64,000 nt of DNA from NCBI RefSeq assembly GCF_000741645.1, contig NZ_JGZD01000008.1:62001-126000 (forward strand), read 5' to 3'. Position 1 is the stretch's first letter. The number at the start of each line of letters is the position of its first letter. Made by a program: the position numbers and the translations under genes. Source of the stretch: Bifidobacterium minimum. Lineage in GTDB: Bacteria; Actinomycetota; Actinomycetes; Actinomycetales; Bifidobacteriaceae. Below are positions 9,148-17,381 of the stretch, one piece after another. The notes beneath the pieces were generated by a model. The model saw only the letters and a list, made by a program, of their open reading frames with translations, ran no database searches and was not told the DNA's origin.

Positions 9148-10089
9148 ATGACTCACAGGAGTGTTACGGCACCGTGGACCGTTGACCGGCCACCCATCCC
9201 ACCGGACCATGGGTGGGATATCCACTGCCACACCGTTTTCTCGGACGGCACCCGGACCCCGGAGGAGCTGGCGCAGGCGTCGCTGGATCTGGGACTGCAC
9301 GGGGTGTCGATAACCGATCATGACACCTGCGTGGGGTGGCCCGTCATGCTTCACGAGGCCCGAAGGGTCGGGCTTCCGGTTCTGCTGGGGACGGAGATCA
9401 CCTCGGTGCTTGACGGGGCGTCGGTGCATATGCTCGCGTTCGGCTACGCTCCGCATGACCAGGCCATGGAGATGATGTTCGACGGGACCCGGCGCTCCCG
9501 TCTGGAGCGCGCGCGACGAATGGTCGATGCCCTGTCCAGGGATTTCCCCATCACATGGGATATGGTTCTCGATCAGGCCCATGAAGGGGATGACACCACC
9601 ATCGGCCGTCCCCATATCGCCGACGCGCTGGTGGCGGCCGGCGTGTACGACAGCCGGTCCCAGGCGTTCGCGGGGGTTCTGTCCTCGTCGAGTCCGTACT
9701 ACATCCCCACGCCGTCCCCATCGGCGTTTGATGTCGTGCAGGCGGTTCGAACGGCCGGCGGCGTCAGCGTCATAGCCCATGCCGGTGATCGTGGGCGTGG
9801 TTCCTCGTTGCTGTCCGATGAGGGACTTGAGTCGCTGGCCGATGCGGGTCTTGACGGCGTCGAGATCTGGCATCGGGGCAATCTTGTGGATCAGCGCGTC
9901 CGCCTCGCGAATTTCGCGTTCCGTCGGGGACTGCTGATGACGGGAGGTTCGGACTGGCATGGCGCCGGAAAGCCGAACCTCCTGGGAGAGAACCTCACCG
10001 ATGACGACACGGTGGCCGCGATCAGGGAGCGGAGCGTCCCGATCAGAGAGCTCCGAATCCAACCGCGTGCTTTGTCTCCGAACCGATGA
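9148..10089 (+). CDS. PHP-domain metal-dependent phosphoesterase
   Basis: A 313-aa protein of the YciV/RNase AM-like PHP family, which hydrolyses phosphoesters at a trinuclear metal site. The metal ligands are visible as DIHCHTVFSDGT (about residues 28-39), SITDHDT, the glutamate in LLGTEIT, a histidine in SVIAHAGDRG, and SDWHGAG near the C-terminus. The domain fills nearly the whole protein. Homologues degrade 3',5'-bisnucleotides or short RNAs; which activity applies here is not known. The 3' end overlaps the convergent DUF3107 gene by 47 bp. Confidence 0.9.
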   Translation: MTHRSVTAPWTVDRPPIPPDHGWDIHCHTVFSDGTRTPEELAQASLDLGLHGVSITDHDTCVGWPVMLHEARRVGLPVLLGTEITSVLDGASVHMLAFGYAPHDQAMEMMFDGTRRSRLERARRMVDALSRDFPITWDMVLDQAHEGDDTTIGRPHIADALVAAGVYDSRSQAFAGVLSSSSPYYIPTPSPSAFDVVQAVRTAGGVSVIAHAGDRGRGSSLLSDEGLESLADAGLDGVEIWHRGNLVDQRVRLANFAFRRGLLMTGGSDWHGAGKPNLLGENLTDDDTVAAIRERSVPIRELRIQPRALSPNR

Positions 10090-10267
10090 GGGCGTATCCC
10101 AGCGCCTCCGAGGGAACCAGGATCCGACGGCCCTTGCTGTCGGTCAGGTCGATGATGGAGTGCGAGGCGACGGCGTCGGATATCGTCGAGCTGACGACAT
10201 CGGCGCTCTGATCGCTGGTGAAGTTCACCGGACGGCTGACGTTTCTGATTCCAAGTTCGATGTCCAT
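10043..10267 (-). CDS. DUF3107 family small protein
   Basis: A 74-aa actinobacterial protein of unknown function (DUF3107). It begins MDIELGIRNVSRPVNFTSDQ and has the conserved TDSKGRRILVPSEALGYALIG core. A perfect AGGAGG lies upstream of the ATG on the minus strand. It follows the APH-fold gene by only 12 nt, so the two are likely one operon. The 3' end runs 47 bp into the PHP gene on the other strand. No catalytic motif is visible. Confidence 0.85.
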   Translation of the reverse strand: MDIELGIRNVSRPVNFTSDQSADVVSSTISDAVASHSIIDLTDSKGRRILVPSEALGYALIGSETKHAVGFGAL

Positions 10268-10279
10268 GAGTTTGTCCTC

Positions 10280-11848
10280 CTATTTGTTGGTGTCTCGTTG
10301 ATTGGCATCGCGGTCCGATGCGGTGGTTTGACGGGCCGTGGCGTCATTGGTGTCGTCCGGATCGTTGATGATGCGCGAATCGTCGATTCTGGCGGAATCG
10401 TTGGTATCGTCCGCGTCGTTGGTGTTATCGGGGTCGTTGGTGTCGTCCGGATCCTCCTGACGGTTGCAGTCGCCGTTGCCATGCTCGTCGTTCTCATGCT
10501 CGTTCGTGGAGCCATGATCGAGGCCAAGACCCTCCCGCATGTCGCGTTCGGCGTTCGCCTGGCCGTCGACCTCGGGTATCACCATCGTCGCCGACGCGGG
10601 ATCCGTGAGCCGTTCGGTGTAGCTCGTCGCCATAATCGGCCCCTCCACGATAACCGTCCGTGAGGTGTCGTCGCGGATCGTCTCCTGGTCGGATACCGGT
10701 CTGCCGGTGCCGTTGGTGGTGTCGTCCGCGGCCACCTCTGCGGGACCGCCGTGGAACGATGATGAGGATTGAATGTCCCGCGACGCCGTGCTGTCGTCGC
10801 GCTCATCGGCGAGAAGGGATCCCACGGTGATCGTCGAGGGAGGTTTCACCGTCGAGCCGTTCGGCGCGGCATGTCTGGCTGTCGTCGACGAGGGACGTGC
10901 CCGCGTGGCTCCCAGCTGATGGGCGAGCCGTTCGACGCGCGCCTTGAATTCCATGATCTTCGTGTTGTCGGCATGGCTGAGGGCTTCGATGAATTCGCCC
11001 ACCTGCTCCATCTGCAGCCACAGATTGGCGCGGAGCATGATGAGGCTGTCGAGGCGCGCCCCGCGCATCCGGCCGTAGGCCGACATCAGCGCGTTGCGAT
11101 GCCCCTCGTCGAGGGCCGAGAACATCCATGCCAGATCGCGCGCCGGATCGTTGACCTGCATGTCCTGCCAGTTGGTGATCGCCGTAATGGTCGATCCCGT
11201 GAAGAGGACGTCGCCGTCGTGGAAGCCGCCGTGGACGAAGCATGTACGGAACGACCACAGTCCCTCCGTGTCGATGATGCGGGCCCAGCTGTCGGTTATC
11301 TCGTGGGGCACGTGCCCGGCATGGTTCAGCCGGTCGATCCATGCGACGAGCTGGGAGCGTATCTGCTCGGTGGTGATCGTCGGATAGTGGGAATCGCGCA
11401 GGACGGTGGTCGGCAGCCTGTGGATGGCTCCGATGGCCGTTCCCATGGCCGCGCAGTCGTCAAGAGTGAGAAGCTCCAGAGGGCGCGACTGTCCGGCGCG
11501 ATGCTTGGCGATGACGACGGAATGGAAACCGGTGGGGCCGGTCCCCTCGGTGCCGTCGGCATAGGCGAGGACCTTGTCGACGGCGAAGCTCAGAGCGTTC
11601 GTCTCCCTTGCGTTCTCCAGACGCCGCGCGGCGTCGACGCGTCCGGCCAGACGCTTGCGGCCATCGTCGGTGTCCGTGGCGAGCACGTCGTAGCGTGTGC
11701 CGGCGGTGTCCTGCACGACCGCCTGGTCGATTCCCAGGCGCTGGTCTTCGCCGTTCGACTGCGCGCTGTCGCTGACGCCCGCCACGACGAGCTCGGGTCT
11801 GACGGCCGACGTCAGCGCCGCGAGGAGAAACTTGCTTCTTTGGGTCAC
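10280..11848 (-). CDS. APH/choline-kinase-fold protein with degenerate catalytic motifs and long acidic tail
   Basis: A 522-aa protein with an aminoglycoside/macrolide phosphotransferase-like fold in residues about 1-310 and a low-complexity C-terminus rich in D, N and T. In active APH enzymes the catalytic loop reads HGDxxxxN and the next metal ligand is an Asp in IDW. Here the corresponding text is HGGFHDGDVLF and ITNWQD, so the catalytic Asp, the Asn and the metal Asp are replaced by Gly, Asp and Asn. This suggests a pseudokinase or an altered reaction. The GTG start follows a TACTGT hexamer by 6 nt. DDTND-type repeats (about 10346-10460) fill the tail. It is divergent from the helicase gene and upstream of DUF3107. 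Annotation as a drug-resistance kinase would not be justified. Confidence 0.7.
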   Translation of the reverse strand: MTQRSKFLLAALTSAVRPELVVAGVSDSAQSNGEDQRLGIDQAVVQDTAGTRYDVLATDTDDGRKRLAGRVDAARRLENARETNALSFAVDKVLAYADGTEGTGPTGFHSVVIAKHRAGQSRPLELLTLDDCAAMGTAIGAIHRLPTTVLRDSHYPTITTEQIRSQLVAWIDRLNHAGHVPHEITDSWARIIDTEGLWSFRTCFVHGGFHDGDVLFTGSTITAITNWQDMQVNDPARDLAWMFSALDEGHRNALMSAYGRMRGARLDSLIMLRANLWLQMEQVGEFIEALSHADNTKIMEFKARVERLAHQLGATRARPSSTTARHAAPNGSTVKPPSTITVGSLLADERDDSTASRDIQSSSSFHGGPAEVAADDTTNGTGRPVSDQETIRDDTSRTVIVEGPIMATSYTERLTDPASATMVIPEVDGQANAERDMREGLGLDHGSTNEHENDEHGNGDCNRQEDPDDTNDPDNTNDADDTNDSARIDDSRIINDPDDTNDATARQTTASDRDANQRDTNK

Positions 11849-11854
11849 TCTTCC

Positions 11855-11860
11855 ACAGTA
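11855..11860 (-). promoter_or_regulatory. Putative -10 element of the APH-fold gene
   Basis: On the minus strand TACTGT precedes the GTG at 11848 by 6 nt (GGAAGA), matching the spacing seen at other presumed leaderless genes in the window. Confidence 0.4.
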
Positions 11861-12026
11861 ATACACGGCGTGTCTCAACACCGCAGGCCTCCGGGTTTTC
11901 CGCGGATACCGACCATGCGGACTCGCGCTGCCCGCCTGCCGTTTTCCCGCCTGACGGTCCTCAAAGCCGTCCGTGGAACATGCGTCCCCATACCGGCGTC
12001 GACGGGCCGGCCGCCGTGGACGCTGG

Positions 12027-12032
12027 CACAAT
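12027..12032 (+). promoter_or_regulatory. Putative -10 element of the UvrD-like helicase gene
   Basis: CACAAT ends 7 nt before the ATG at 12040. An ATG at 12031 overlaps the hexamer and would have no leader or ribosome binding site, so 12040 is preferred. Confidence 0.4.
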
Positions 12033-12039
12033 GGATGTC

Positions 12040-13530
12040 ATGCATGATGATGCCGAGTCGATTCTTGAGGGGCTTGATGACGACCAGCGGGTCGCCGCGA
12101 CCTCGGTGGATGGTCCGGTTCGCATCGTGGCGGTCGCCGGTGCGGGGAAGACCCGGACGATCACGCGCCGCGTGGCCTATGCGTGTGCCACGGGACGGTG
12201 GGATCCCGACCGGGTGCTTGCCGTGACGTTCTCCGTGAAGGCGGCTGCCGAGATGCGCACGAGGCTGTCGTCCCTCGGTGTGGGCGAGGCGGTTTCGGCG
12301 GCGACTTTCCACTCGGCGGCGCTACGGCAGCTGCGCCGAGTGTGGCCGGATCTGTCGGGTGGGCCCTTCCCCCGTGTGCTGGAGGACCAGCATGACGTCG
12401 TCGCCCGCGCGCTGACCAGGACGCTGGTCGATGAGGACAGGTCGGATGCCGACGTGCGGGACGTTCAGGCGGAGATCAACTGGTGCAAGACGTCTCTTGT
12501 CGCTCCGCTGGATTATCCGCGCGTGTGCGCGGCGACGTCGAGGCGTCCGCCCGCGGCTCTCGATCCCGACCGCTTCGTCGATGTCTATACGGCCTACGAG
12601 CAGGAGAAGGGGTATCGCGGACGCATCGACTTCGATGACATACTGCTGCTGGTCTGTCATGTGCTCGATTCGTATCCGGATCTGGCGCGGCGTATCAGGC
12701 GGGACGTGGGATGGCTTACGGTCGATGAGTTCCAGGACGTGTCGCCGGTGCAGTATCGGCTGATGCGCCTATGGCTGGGGGACAACCGCAATGTGTGCGT
12801 GGTCGGTGATCCCGCCCAGACCATCTACTCCTTTGCCGGCGCGACCAGCCATTATCTGCTTGATTTCCCTCGTGATTTCGCTCCGGTCTCGCGCGACGTG
12901 GTGTTGTCGACCGACTATCGGTCCACTCCGCAGGTGGTGTCGTGGGCCAACAGGATCATCGGTGCGTCCCCGCGGCGGGAGGATTACATCCGGCTGTCGT
13001 CTATCAGAGACAAGGGGCGGCGCGTGACGAGAACCGTCTACGAGACCGATTTCCAGGAGGCGCAGGGCGTCGTCCAGGGCATCCTCCGTCTGCTCGACGC
13101 GGGGGGCAGCCCCGCGGACTGCGCGGTCCTGACGCGGGTGAACGCGCAGCAGCAGGTGGTGTGCGACGCGTTGCGTACGGTCGGTCTGCGGTATCGTCTC
13201 CGCAGGGACGCCCAGTGGTCCGATGGCGGCGGGGATGATGATGCGCGACGGGCGATGCTTGAGGCTCTGGGCGTGGATGAGGGTTCGTCGGCGGTCACGA
13301 TATCCACGATCCACGCGTCCAAGGGATTGGAGTTCGCCCATGTGTTCATCATCGGATGCTCCGAGGGGCTTATTCCTTATGGTGGGCCCACCGACGGCGA
13401 TGTGCTCGAGGAGGAGCGCCGACTGTTGTACGTGGGCGTGACGCGCGCGAAGGACACATTGCATCTGTCATATGCCAGTGGGGTCGATGGATTCGGTGGC
13501 GCATCCCGCGAGCCCAGCAGGTTCCTGTAA
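12040..13530 (+). CDS. UvrD/PcrA-like superfamily 1 DNA helicase (short form)
   Basis: A 496-aa SF1A helicase with all core motifs: Walker A AVAGAGKTRT (motif I), LTVDEFQDVSPVQ (II), VVGDPAQTIYSFAGA (III), LSTDYRST (IV), TISTIHASKGLEFAHVFI (V) and EEERRLLYVGVTRAK (VI). It is much shorter than canonical UvrD/PcrA (700+ aa) and has no HRDC or C-terminal extension, resembling a trimmed actinobacterial UvrD2-type protein. The role is ATP-driven 3'-5' unwinding in repair, by family inference. The start at 12040 is supported by a -10-like CACAAT seven nt upstream; 11980 and 12031 are in-frame alternatives. Just after the stop is the short tandem CGGATTAAC. Confidence 0.9.
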   Translation: MHDDAESILEGLDDDQRVAATSVDGPVRIVAVAGAGKTRTITRRVAYACATGRWDPDRVLAVTFSVKAAAEMRTRLSSLGVGEAVSAATFHSAALRQLRRVWPDLSGGPFPRVLEDQHDVVARALTRTLVDEDRSDADVRDVQAEINWCKTSLVAPLDYPRVCAATSRRPPAALDPDRFVDVYTAYEQEKGYRGRIDFDDILLLVCHVLDSYPDLARRIRRDVGWLTVDEFQDVSPVQYRLMRLWLGDNRNVCVVGDPAQTIYSFAGATSHYLLDFPRDFAPVSRDVVLSTDYRSTPQVVSWANRIIGASPRREDYIRLSSIRDKGRRVTRTVYETDFQEAQGVVQGILRLLDAGGSPADCAVLTRVNAQQQVVCDALRTVGLRYRLRRDAQWSDGGGDDDARRAMLEALGVDEGSSAVTISTIHASKGLEFAHVFIIGCSEGLIPYGGPTDGDVLEEERRLLYVGVTRAKDTLHLSYASGVDGFGGASREPSRFL

Positions 13531-13642
13531 TCGGATTAACCGGATTAACCTGATTGGCTTTCGTCGTTGGAGACGGCCAGGCTGCGTGCCGATCGTCCCC
13601 ATGTGCCGGATCGTTTCCACGTATCGGATCGTCTCCAACGGG

Positions 13643-13669
13643 CCATTGGCAACGGGTCGTTGGCAATGG
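13643..13669. terminator. Hairpin between convergent helicase and DUF2342-like genes
   Basis: CCATTGGCAAC (13643-13653) and GTTGGCAATGG (13659-13669) pair over 11 positions with one mismatch around a 5-nt loop GGGTC. It sits in the 180-bp gap between convergent genes, so a bidirectional terminator is plausible; no T-run is present. Confidence 0.45.
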
Positions 13670-13709
13670 GTCGTTCCACGGGACCGTCTTACCGGCTCCG
13701 CCCGGAAGC

Positions 13710-15491
13710 CTATCGGCGTGTAGGGGAATCTCCGGCGTCCGAATCGGCCTCTCCGTCCGTAGCGGAGTCGTTGCCGCCTCCGTTCGTGCTCCCGTTCGTG
13801 CTCCCGTTCGTGTCGTCGTCCGCGCCACCGTCATTGCTGCTGCCGTCATTGCTGCTGCCGTCATTGCTGCTGCCGTCATTGCTGCTGCCGTCATTGCTGC
13901 TGCCGTCATTGCTGCTGCCATCATCGTCGCTGCCGGAGCCGTTTCCGCTCCCGCCTTCGGAGGCGAGAAGACGGTTGAGCTCGGCGTCCCAATCGATTCC
14001 GCTGCCGGTGGGGGACTGGGGGCCGGAACCCGCGTCGGGTCCCTTGCCTGACGCCGGCGTGCGGTTCTCCCGCGCGGTCGTGCCGTCGTCCGTGTCGTCG
14101 TCCGTGGTCGCGGCGCCGTCAGAGGTGGAGCCCCTTGTGGCGGAGTCCGTCGAGGACGTCCCCGGCTCGCCATCCTCACGGGGGAGCTCGGGAAGAAGGT
14201 CGGGATGCGACCACAGGCGGTCCCTCTCGGCGATTCCCCGTTCGACTCCGATGCGCTCCCAGATGGCGGCCGCGTCACGCATGCGCCGTGGCCTGAGATG
14301 GAGTCCCAGAAGGGATTCGAATGTCCGCTCGGCCGGTCCTCCGACCGCGCGTTCACGCCGTACCATCTCCCGCAGCTGTTCGATGTGCGGCACATGGGGC
14401 ATGCAGGCGCGCCATACGACGGCGTCGACCCATCCCTCCACAAGCGCCAGAAGGATTTCGAGACTCGCCAGAGCCTCGCTCTGCTCGGGTGTGTCGGCGA
14501 TTCCGACGTTGGTGAGGTTCATGGCTCCCGAGATGGATTCCGGATCCATGGACTGCGCGTCACGAAGCTGCTCCTCGACGGCGTCGAGGTCGATGTCCAC
14601 CCCGCGCGCGTACTTGCCGATAAGGGCTTCGAATCGTGGCATGAGCCAGGGAACGGCATTGAACAGACGGGCATGGGCGGCCTCGCGCGCGGCGACGAAC
14701 GAGAGCACTTCGTCGGGGTCGATCTCCAGCGAGGCCGCGTATTCGTCGATGTTCTGCACGATGAGTCCACCGGCGGGGTTGGGGGAGAGCGCCACTCCCT
14801 GATCGAAGCTTCCGCGTACCTCATGCGACAGCTCGCCGGCGGCGTGCCCCAGCTGCATGGCGAACGAGGTGTTGCCCAGCAGCTGCATGAGTTTGCGCGG
14901 ATTCGACATCTCGTCGGGAAGGGGAATCGGCACCGGACCGGCGAAGAGTCCCGTGACATGGCCGTCAAAGGAGTCGCCGAAGCGGCTGGACAGCACTGAC
15001 GACAGCGCGTCGCCCATGGATTTGGCCACCGGGGCGGTGAATCCGGCCCACGACTCGAGGGTGTCCCTGACCCATCCTGATCGGGTCAGAGCCTGGACCT
15101 CATCCGGCACGGGGTCGCAATGGCACGCCGTGTCCAGCCACAGATTCGCCTCGCTCGATGCGCTCTTCACACGCTGGGCGTCCTTCGCGCTGATGGTCGG
15201 CGCGGCCTCGCCCTCGGCGCTGCCGCGGAGGGCTATCGTCCGCGCGAGCTTGATGTTGATGGGGCCTTCTTCGACGGTCCTTTCCATTTCGGACGGGGTG
15301 TTAAGACCGCCCGCGGTGAAGGCCTGGATCATCGACTGCACGTCCTCCGGCTTGGGAAGCTGGGAGGGGTCCTGACTCATCAGCTGGTCGCGAACGCCGT
15401 CGGGCAGCTGCGAGAACTGTTTCCACGCCATCTCGCCCTGCATCGGCCCGAAGCAGTCGATAAGCCATTGGTGAATAGTGTTGTCGTCCAT
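13710..15491 (-). CDS. DUF2342-like (zinc-dependent metalloprotease-annotated) protein with SSNDG-repeat tail
   Basis: A 593-aa protein. Residues about 60-430 match the actinobacterial DUF2342/zincin-like family often annotated as a zinc-dependent metalloprotease. The segment AAREAAHARLFNAVPWLMPRF holds the candidate metal-site histidine, but a canonical HExxH is not present, so protease activity is unproven. The C-terminal 150 residues are acidic and Ser/Gly/Asn-rich, with six SSNDG units followed by NGST repeats. ATG 15491 was chosen for AAAGGA about 10 nt upstream. It is convergent with the helicase gene and divergent from the S16 protease gene. Confidence 0.75.
   Translation of the reverse strand: MDDNTIHQWLIDCFGPMQGEMAWKQFSQLPDGVRDQLMSQDPSQLPKPEDVQSMIQAFTAGGLNTPSEMERTVEEGPINIKLARTIALRGSAEGEAAPTISAKDAQRVKSASSEANLWLDTACHCDPVPDEVQALTRSGWVRDTLESWAGFTAPVAKSMGDALSSVLSSRFGDSFDGHVTGLFAGPVPIPLPDEMSNPRKLMQLLGNTSFAMQLGHAAGELSHEVRGSFDQGVALSPNPAGGLIVQNIDEYAASLEIDPDEVLSFVAAREAAHARLFNAVPWLMPRFEALIGKYARGVDIDLDAVEEQLRDAQSMDPESISGAMNLTNVGIADTPEQSEALASLEILLALVEGWVDAVVWRACMPHVPHIEQLREMVRRERAVGGPAERTFESLLGLHLRPRRMRDAAAIWERIGVERGIAERDRLWSHPDLLPELPREDGEPGTSSTDSATRGSTSDGAATTDDDTDDGTTARENRTPASGKGPDAGSGPQSPTGSGIDWDAELNRLLASEGGSGNGSGSDDDGSSNDGSSNDGSSNDGSSNDGSSNDGSSNDGGADDDTNGSTNGSTNGGGNDSATDGEADSDAGDSPTRR
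13831..13920. repeat. Six 15-bp tandem repeats coding for SSNDG
   Basis: The unit TCATTGCTGCTGCCG occurs six times in exact register (the last copy ends in A), with a diverged seventh unit at 13921-13935. On the minus strand each unit encodes five residues within the tail of the DUF2342-like protein. The near identity of the copies suggests recent expansion and likely length variation between strains. Confidence 0.9.
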
Positions 15492-15599
15492 CCTGCCGTC
15501 CTTTGTGTGGTGTGCCCCCATTGTCTCTCAGGTTCGTGTCCGATGCCATCGCCGCCATCAAATGTTTGCAATCGGCCTGAGGAAGTGAGCGGTGCGTTC

Positions 15600-15605
15600 T
15601 AGACT
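15600..15605 (+). promoter_or_regulatory. Putative -10 element of the S16 protease gene
   Basis: TAGACT ends exactly 7 nt before the ATG at 15613, the same spacing as at several other genes here. A GTG at 15592 with AGGAAG upstream is a competing start. Confidence 0.4.
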
Positions 15606-15612
15606 GTGCGCT

Positions 15613-16593
15613 ATGACGAAGACCATCGGCACCAGATTCGACGACGGCGTTGCAAGCGACGGTTCCGGGAGCAATGACGCCGGGAAGGACGGTTTCGGAG
15701 ACGACGGTTCCGCGGATATCCCCGTCGTGGATGCTTCGGATGCCGTTCGTGTCGGACGGACCCGATGGCTGGCCGGGACGTTCTCGCGGTTTCGCAGACA
15801 TGTCGCCCATCGTCCGGCGGGTTTCTTCGTCGGGGCGCTGTGCGTCGTCCTGTGCGCGGTGGTTCTGGTTCTGCCCGCTCCGTATGTGGTGGAGTCCCCC
15901 GGTCCCACGCGCGATGTGCTGGGCCAGTCCGATGGCAGTCCGGTGATATCCCTTACGGGAGCGTCCACGTACAAGGATTCGGGTCATCTGCTGATGGTCA
16001 CGGTCAACGCCTCGGGCGTCCCGGGGTATTCCATGACCACGGCGGAGGCGATGGCGTCATGGTTCCTGTCCGATCGCGTGTTGACCCCCCGCGAGGTGGT
16101 CTTTCCGGTAGGGCAGAGCGCCGACGATTACAAAACACAGTCGGAGGGGCAGATGTCCCAGTCCCAGAATCATGCCGTGAAGGCCGCTCTCGCCTATGCG
16201 TCCAAGGATCTGGGTCTGGATGTGTCGGGCGTTTCGGCAACCGTGAAGATGGAGGATATCGGCGGCCCGTCGGCGGGGATGATGTATGCCCTGGGGATTC
16301 TGGACAAGCTCGGTGACCGTTCGCTCACCAACGGATTGACGATCGCCGGGACCGGGACGATGTCCGATTCGGGCAAGGTGGGCGCGATCGGCGGAATCCG
16401 GCTCAAGATGAAGGGCGCCCGACGCGACGGGGCCACGTGGTTTCTGGCGCCGGCATCGAATTGTGACGAGGTCGTCGGCCATGTCCCGGAGGGACTGCGT
16501 GACGTGAAAGTCTCCACATTGTCGGGCGCGTACAAGGCGCTTGTCGCGATTTCGACGGGGAAGGGCGATTCTCTTCCGCACTGCACCGCCTGA
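15613..16593 (+). CDS. Membrane-anchored Lon-like S16 protease domain protein (YlbL-like)
   Basis: A 326-aa protein with a Gly/Asp-rich N-terminus, one membrane helix (about residues 63-87, FFVGALCVVLCAVVLVLPAP) and an extracytoplasmic S16 Lon-type protease domain. The Ser-Lys dyad is visible: GGPSAGMM (Ser220) and SGKVGAIGG (Lys255). Actinobacterial YlbL-like proteins usually have a PDZ domain between the helix region and the protease; here QSQNHAVKAALAYASKDLG runs almost directly into KMEDIGGPSAG, so the PDZ is missing or reduced. The start is uncertain: ATG 15613 fits a leaderless start after TAGACT, whereas GTG 15592 has AGGAAG six nt upstream and would add seven residues. Confidence 0.85.
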   Translation: MTKTIGTRFDDGVASDGSGSNDAGKDGFGDDGSADIPVVDASDAVRVGRTRWLAGTFSRFRRHVAHRPAGFFVGALCVVLCAVVLVLPAPYVVESPGPTRDVLGQSDGSPVISLTGASTYKDSGHLLMVTVNASGVPGYSMTTAEAMASWFLSDRVLTPREVVFPVGQSADDYKTQSEGQMSQSQNHAVKAALAYASKDLGLDVSGVSATVKMEDIGGPSAGMMYALGILDKLGDRSLTNGLTIAGTGTMSDSGKVGAIGGIRLKMKGARRDGATWFLAPASNCDEVVGHVPEGLRDVKVSTLSGAYKALVAISTGKGDSLPHCTA

Positions 16594-16740
16594 GGCGCCG
16601 CCCCATATGGGGTGTTGTGAGGTGTTGTGAGGCGTGGGACCGTTCGGGGGCGCTCTCTGTGCGATGCCGGCGTCCGTGGCGGAGAGGTTGTGGACGACTC
16701 ATATCGGGGAACCGTCACATCATTGTTCGAGCTCTTTTGC

Positions 16741-16746
16741 TATATT
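16741..16746 (+). promoter_or_regulatory. Putative -10 element of the DUF3052 gene
   Basis: TATATT ends 7 nt before GTG 16754. No Shine-Dalgarno sequence lies between, so a leaderless mRNA is inferred. Confidence 0.5.
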
Positions 16747-16753
16747 GGCGGAC

Positions 16754-17191
16754 GTGAATGAAACGGCATCGCAGAACGCTGAGGAATTCGGTTTTCACTC
16801 CGGGGATATCGTTCAGGAGTGGATGTGGGACGATGACGTCGATGACGGCATCCGCACGAAAATCGAGAAACTGACCGGAGGGGAACTGGTCGACGAGGAT
16901 TATGACTCCGCGGTCGACGGCGTCATCATGTGGTGGCGCGACGGTGATGACGAGGACACTCTGGCTGACGACATCGTCGACGCCTACACCGTTCTCGGCA
17001 CCGACGGCCCCTTCTGGATTCTCACGCCCAAGCCCGGACGCCCTGGAGCGGCCAACTCAAGCACGATCCAGTCCGCGGCGAAGACGGCCGGCATGAATGC
17101 CGCGGTCCCTCTGACGGTGAGCGCTGATTGGAACGGCGTTCGTCTTCGCGCCTTCGGCAAGGGAGCGGACAAGAACCGTCAGAATTCCTGA
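16754..17191 (+). CDS. DUF3052 family protein
   Basis: A 145-aa acidic protein matching the actinobacterial DUF3052 family of unknown function. Conserved text includes GDIVQEWMWDDDVDD, DEDYDSAVDGVIMWWRDGD and a C-terminal half PFWILTPKPGRPG...VSADWNGVRLRA. No signal peptide, membrane helix or catalytic motif is seen. The frame extends upstream to 16634, but family members begin near this point and the TATATT hexamer is placed for a leaderless GTG at 16754. It stands alone, convergent with glyA. Confidence 0.82.
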   Translation: MNETASQNAEEFGFHSGDIVQEWMWDDDVDDGIRTKIEKLTGGELVDEDYDSAVDGVIMWWRDGDDEDTLADDIVDAYTVLGTDGPFWILTPKPGRPGAANSSTIQSAAKTAGMNAAVPLTVSADWNGVRLRAFGKGADKNRQNS

Positions 17192-17345
17192 GGGACTTCG
17201 CCCCCGGGTTCTCGTTCCGCGGATTCGCGTCCCCTTCGGCCTTTTCGGACGTCCTCGCGTCGGGCGTCCTCATGCCGGACTTCCTCGCGTCGGGCGCCCT
17301 TACGTCGAGTCTCTGGATGCGCGACGCTTAAGGACGCTTAGAAAC

Positions 17346-17381
17346 GGAGCGCCCCGATACGTTAATGCATCGGGGCGCTCC
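17346..17381 (-). terminator. Strong intrinsic terminator of glyA
   Basis: GGAGCGCCCCGAT (17346-17358) and ATCGGGGCGCTCC (17369-17381) form a perfect 13-bp stem with a 10-nt loop. On the minus strand it is followed by GTTTCT. It lies 6 nt past the restored glyA stop (17388-17390), whereas the stop actually reached at 17362 falls inside its loop. Confidence 0.85.

Noticed and set aside
13831..13935. CRISPR-like regular repeats
   Set aside because: The units are contiguous 15-mers without spacers and stay in frame with the coding sequence; there are no cas genes.
15592..15612. GTG 15592 as start of the S16 protease
   Set aside because: It has AGGAAG six nt upstream and cannot be excluded, but the TAGACT-7-ATG arrangement at 15613 matches other leaderless starts in the window.
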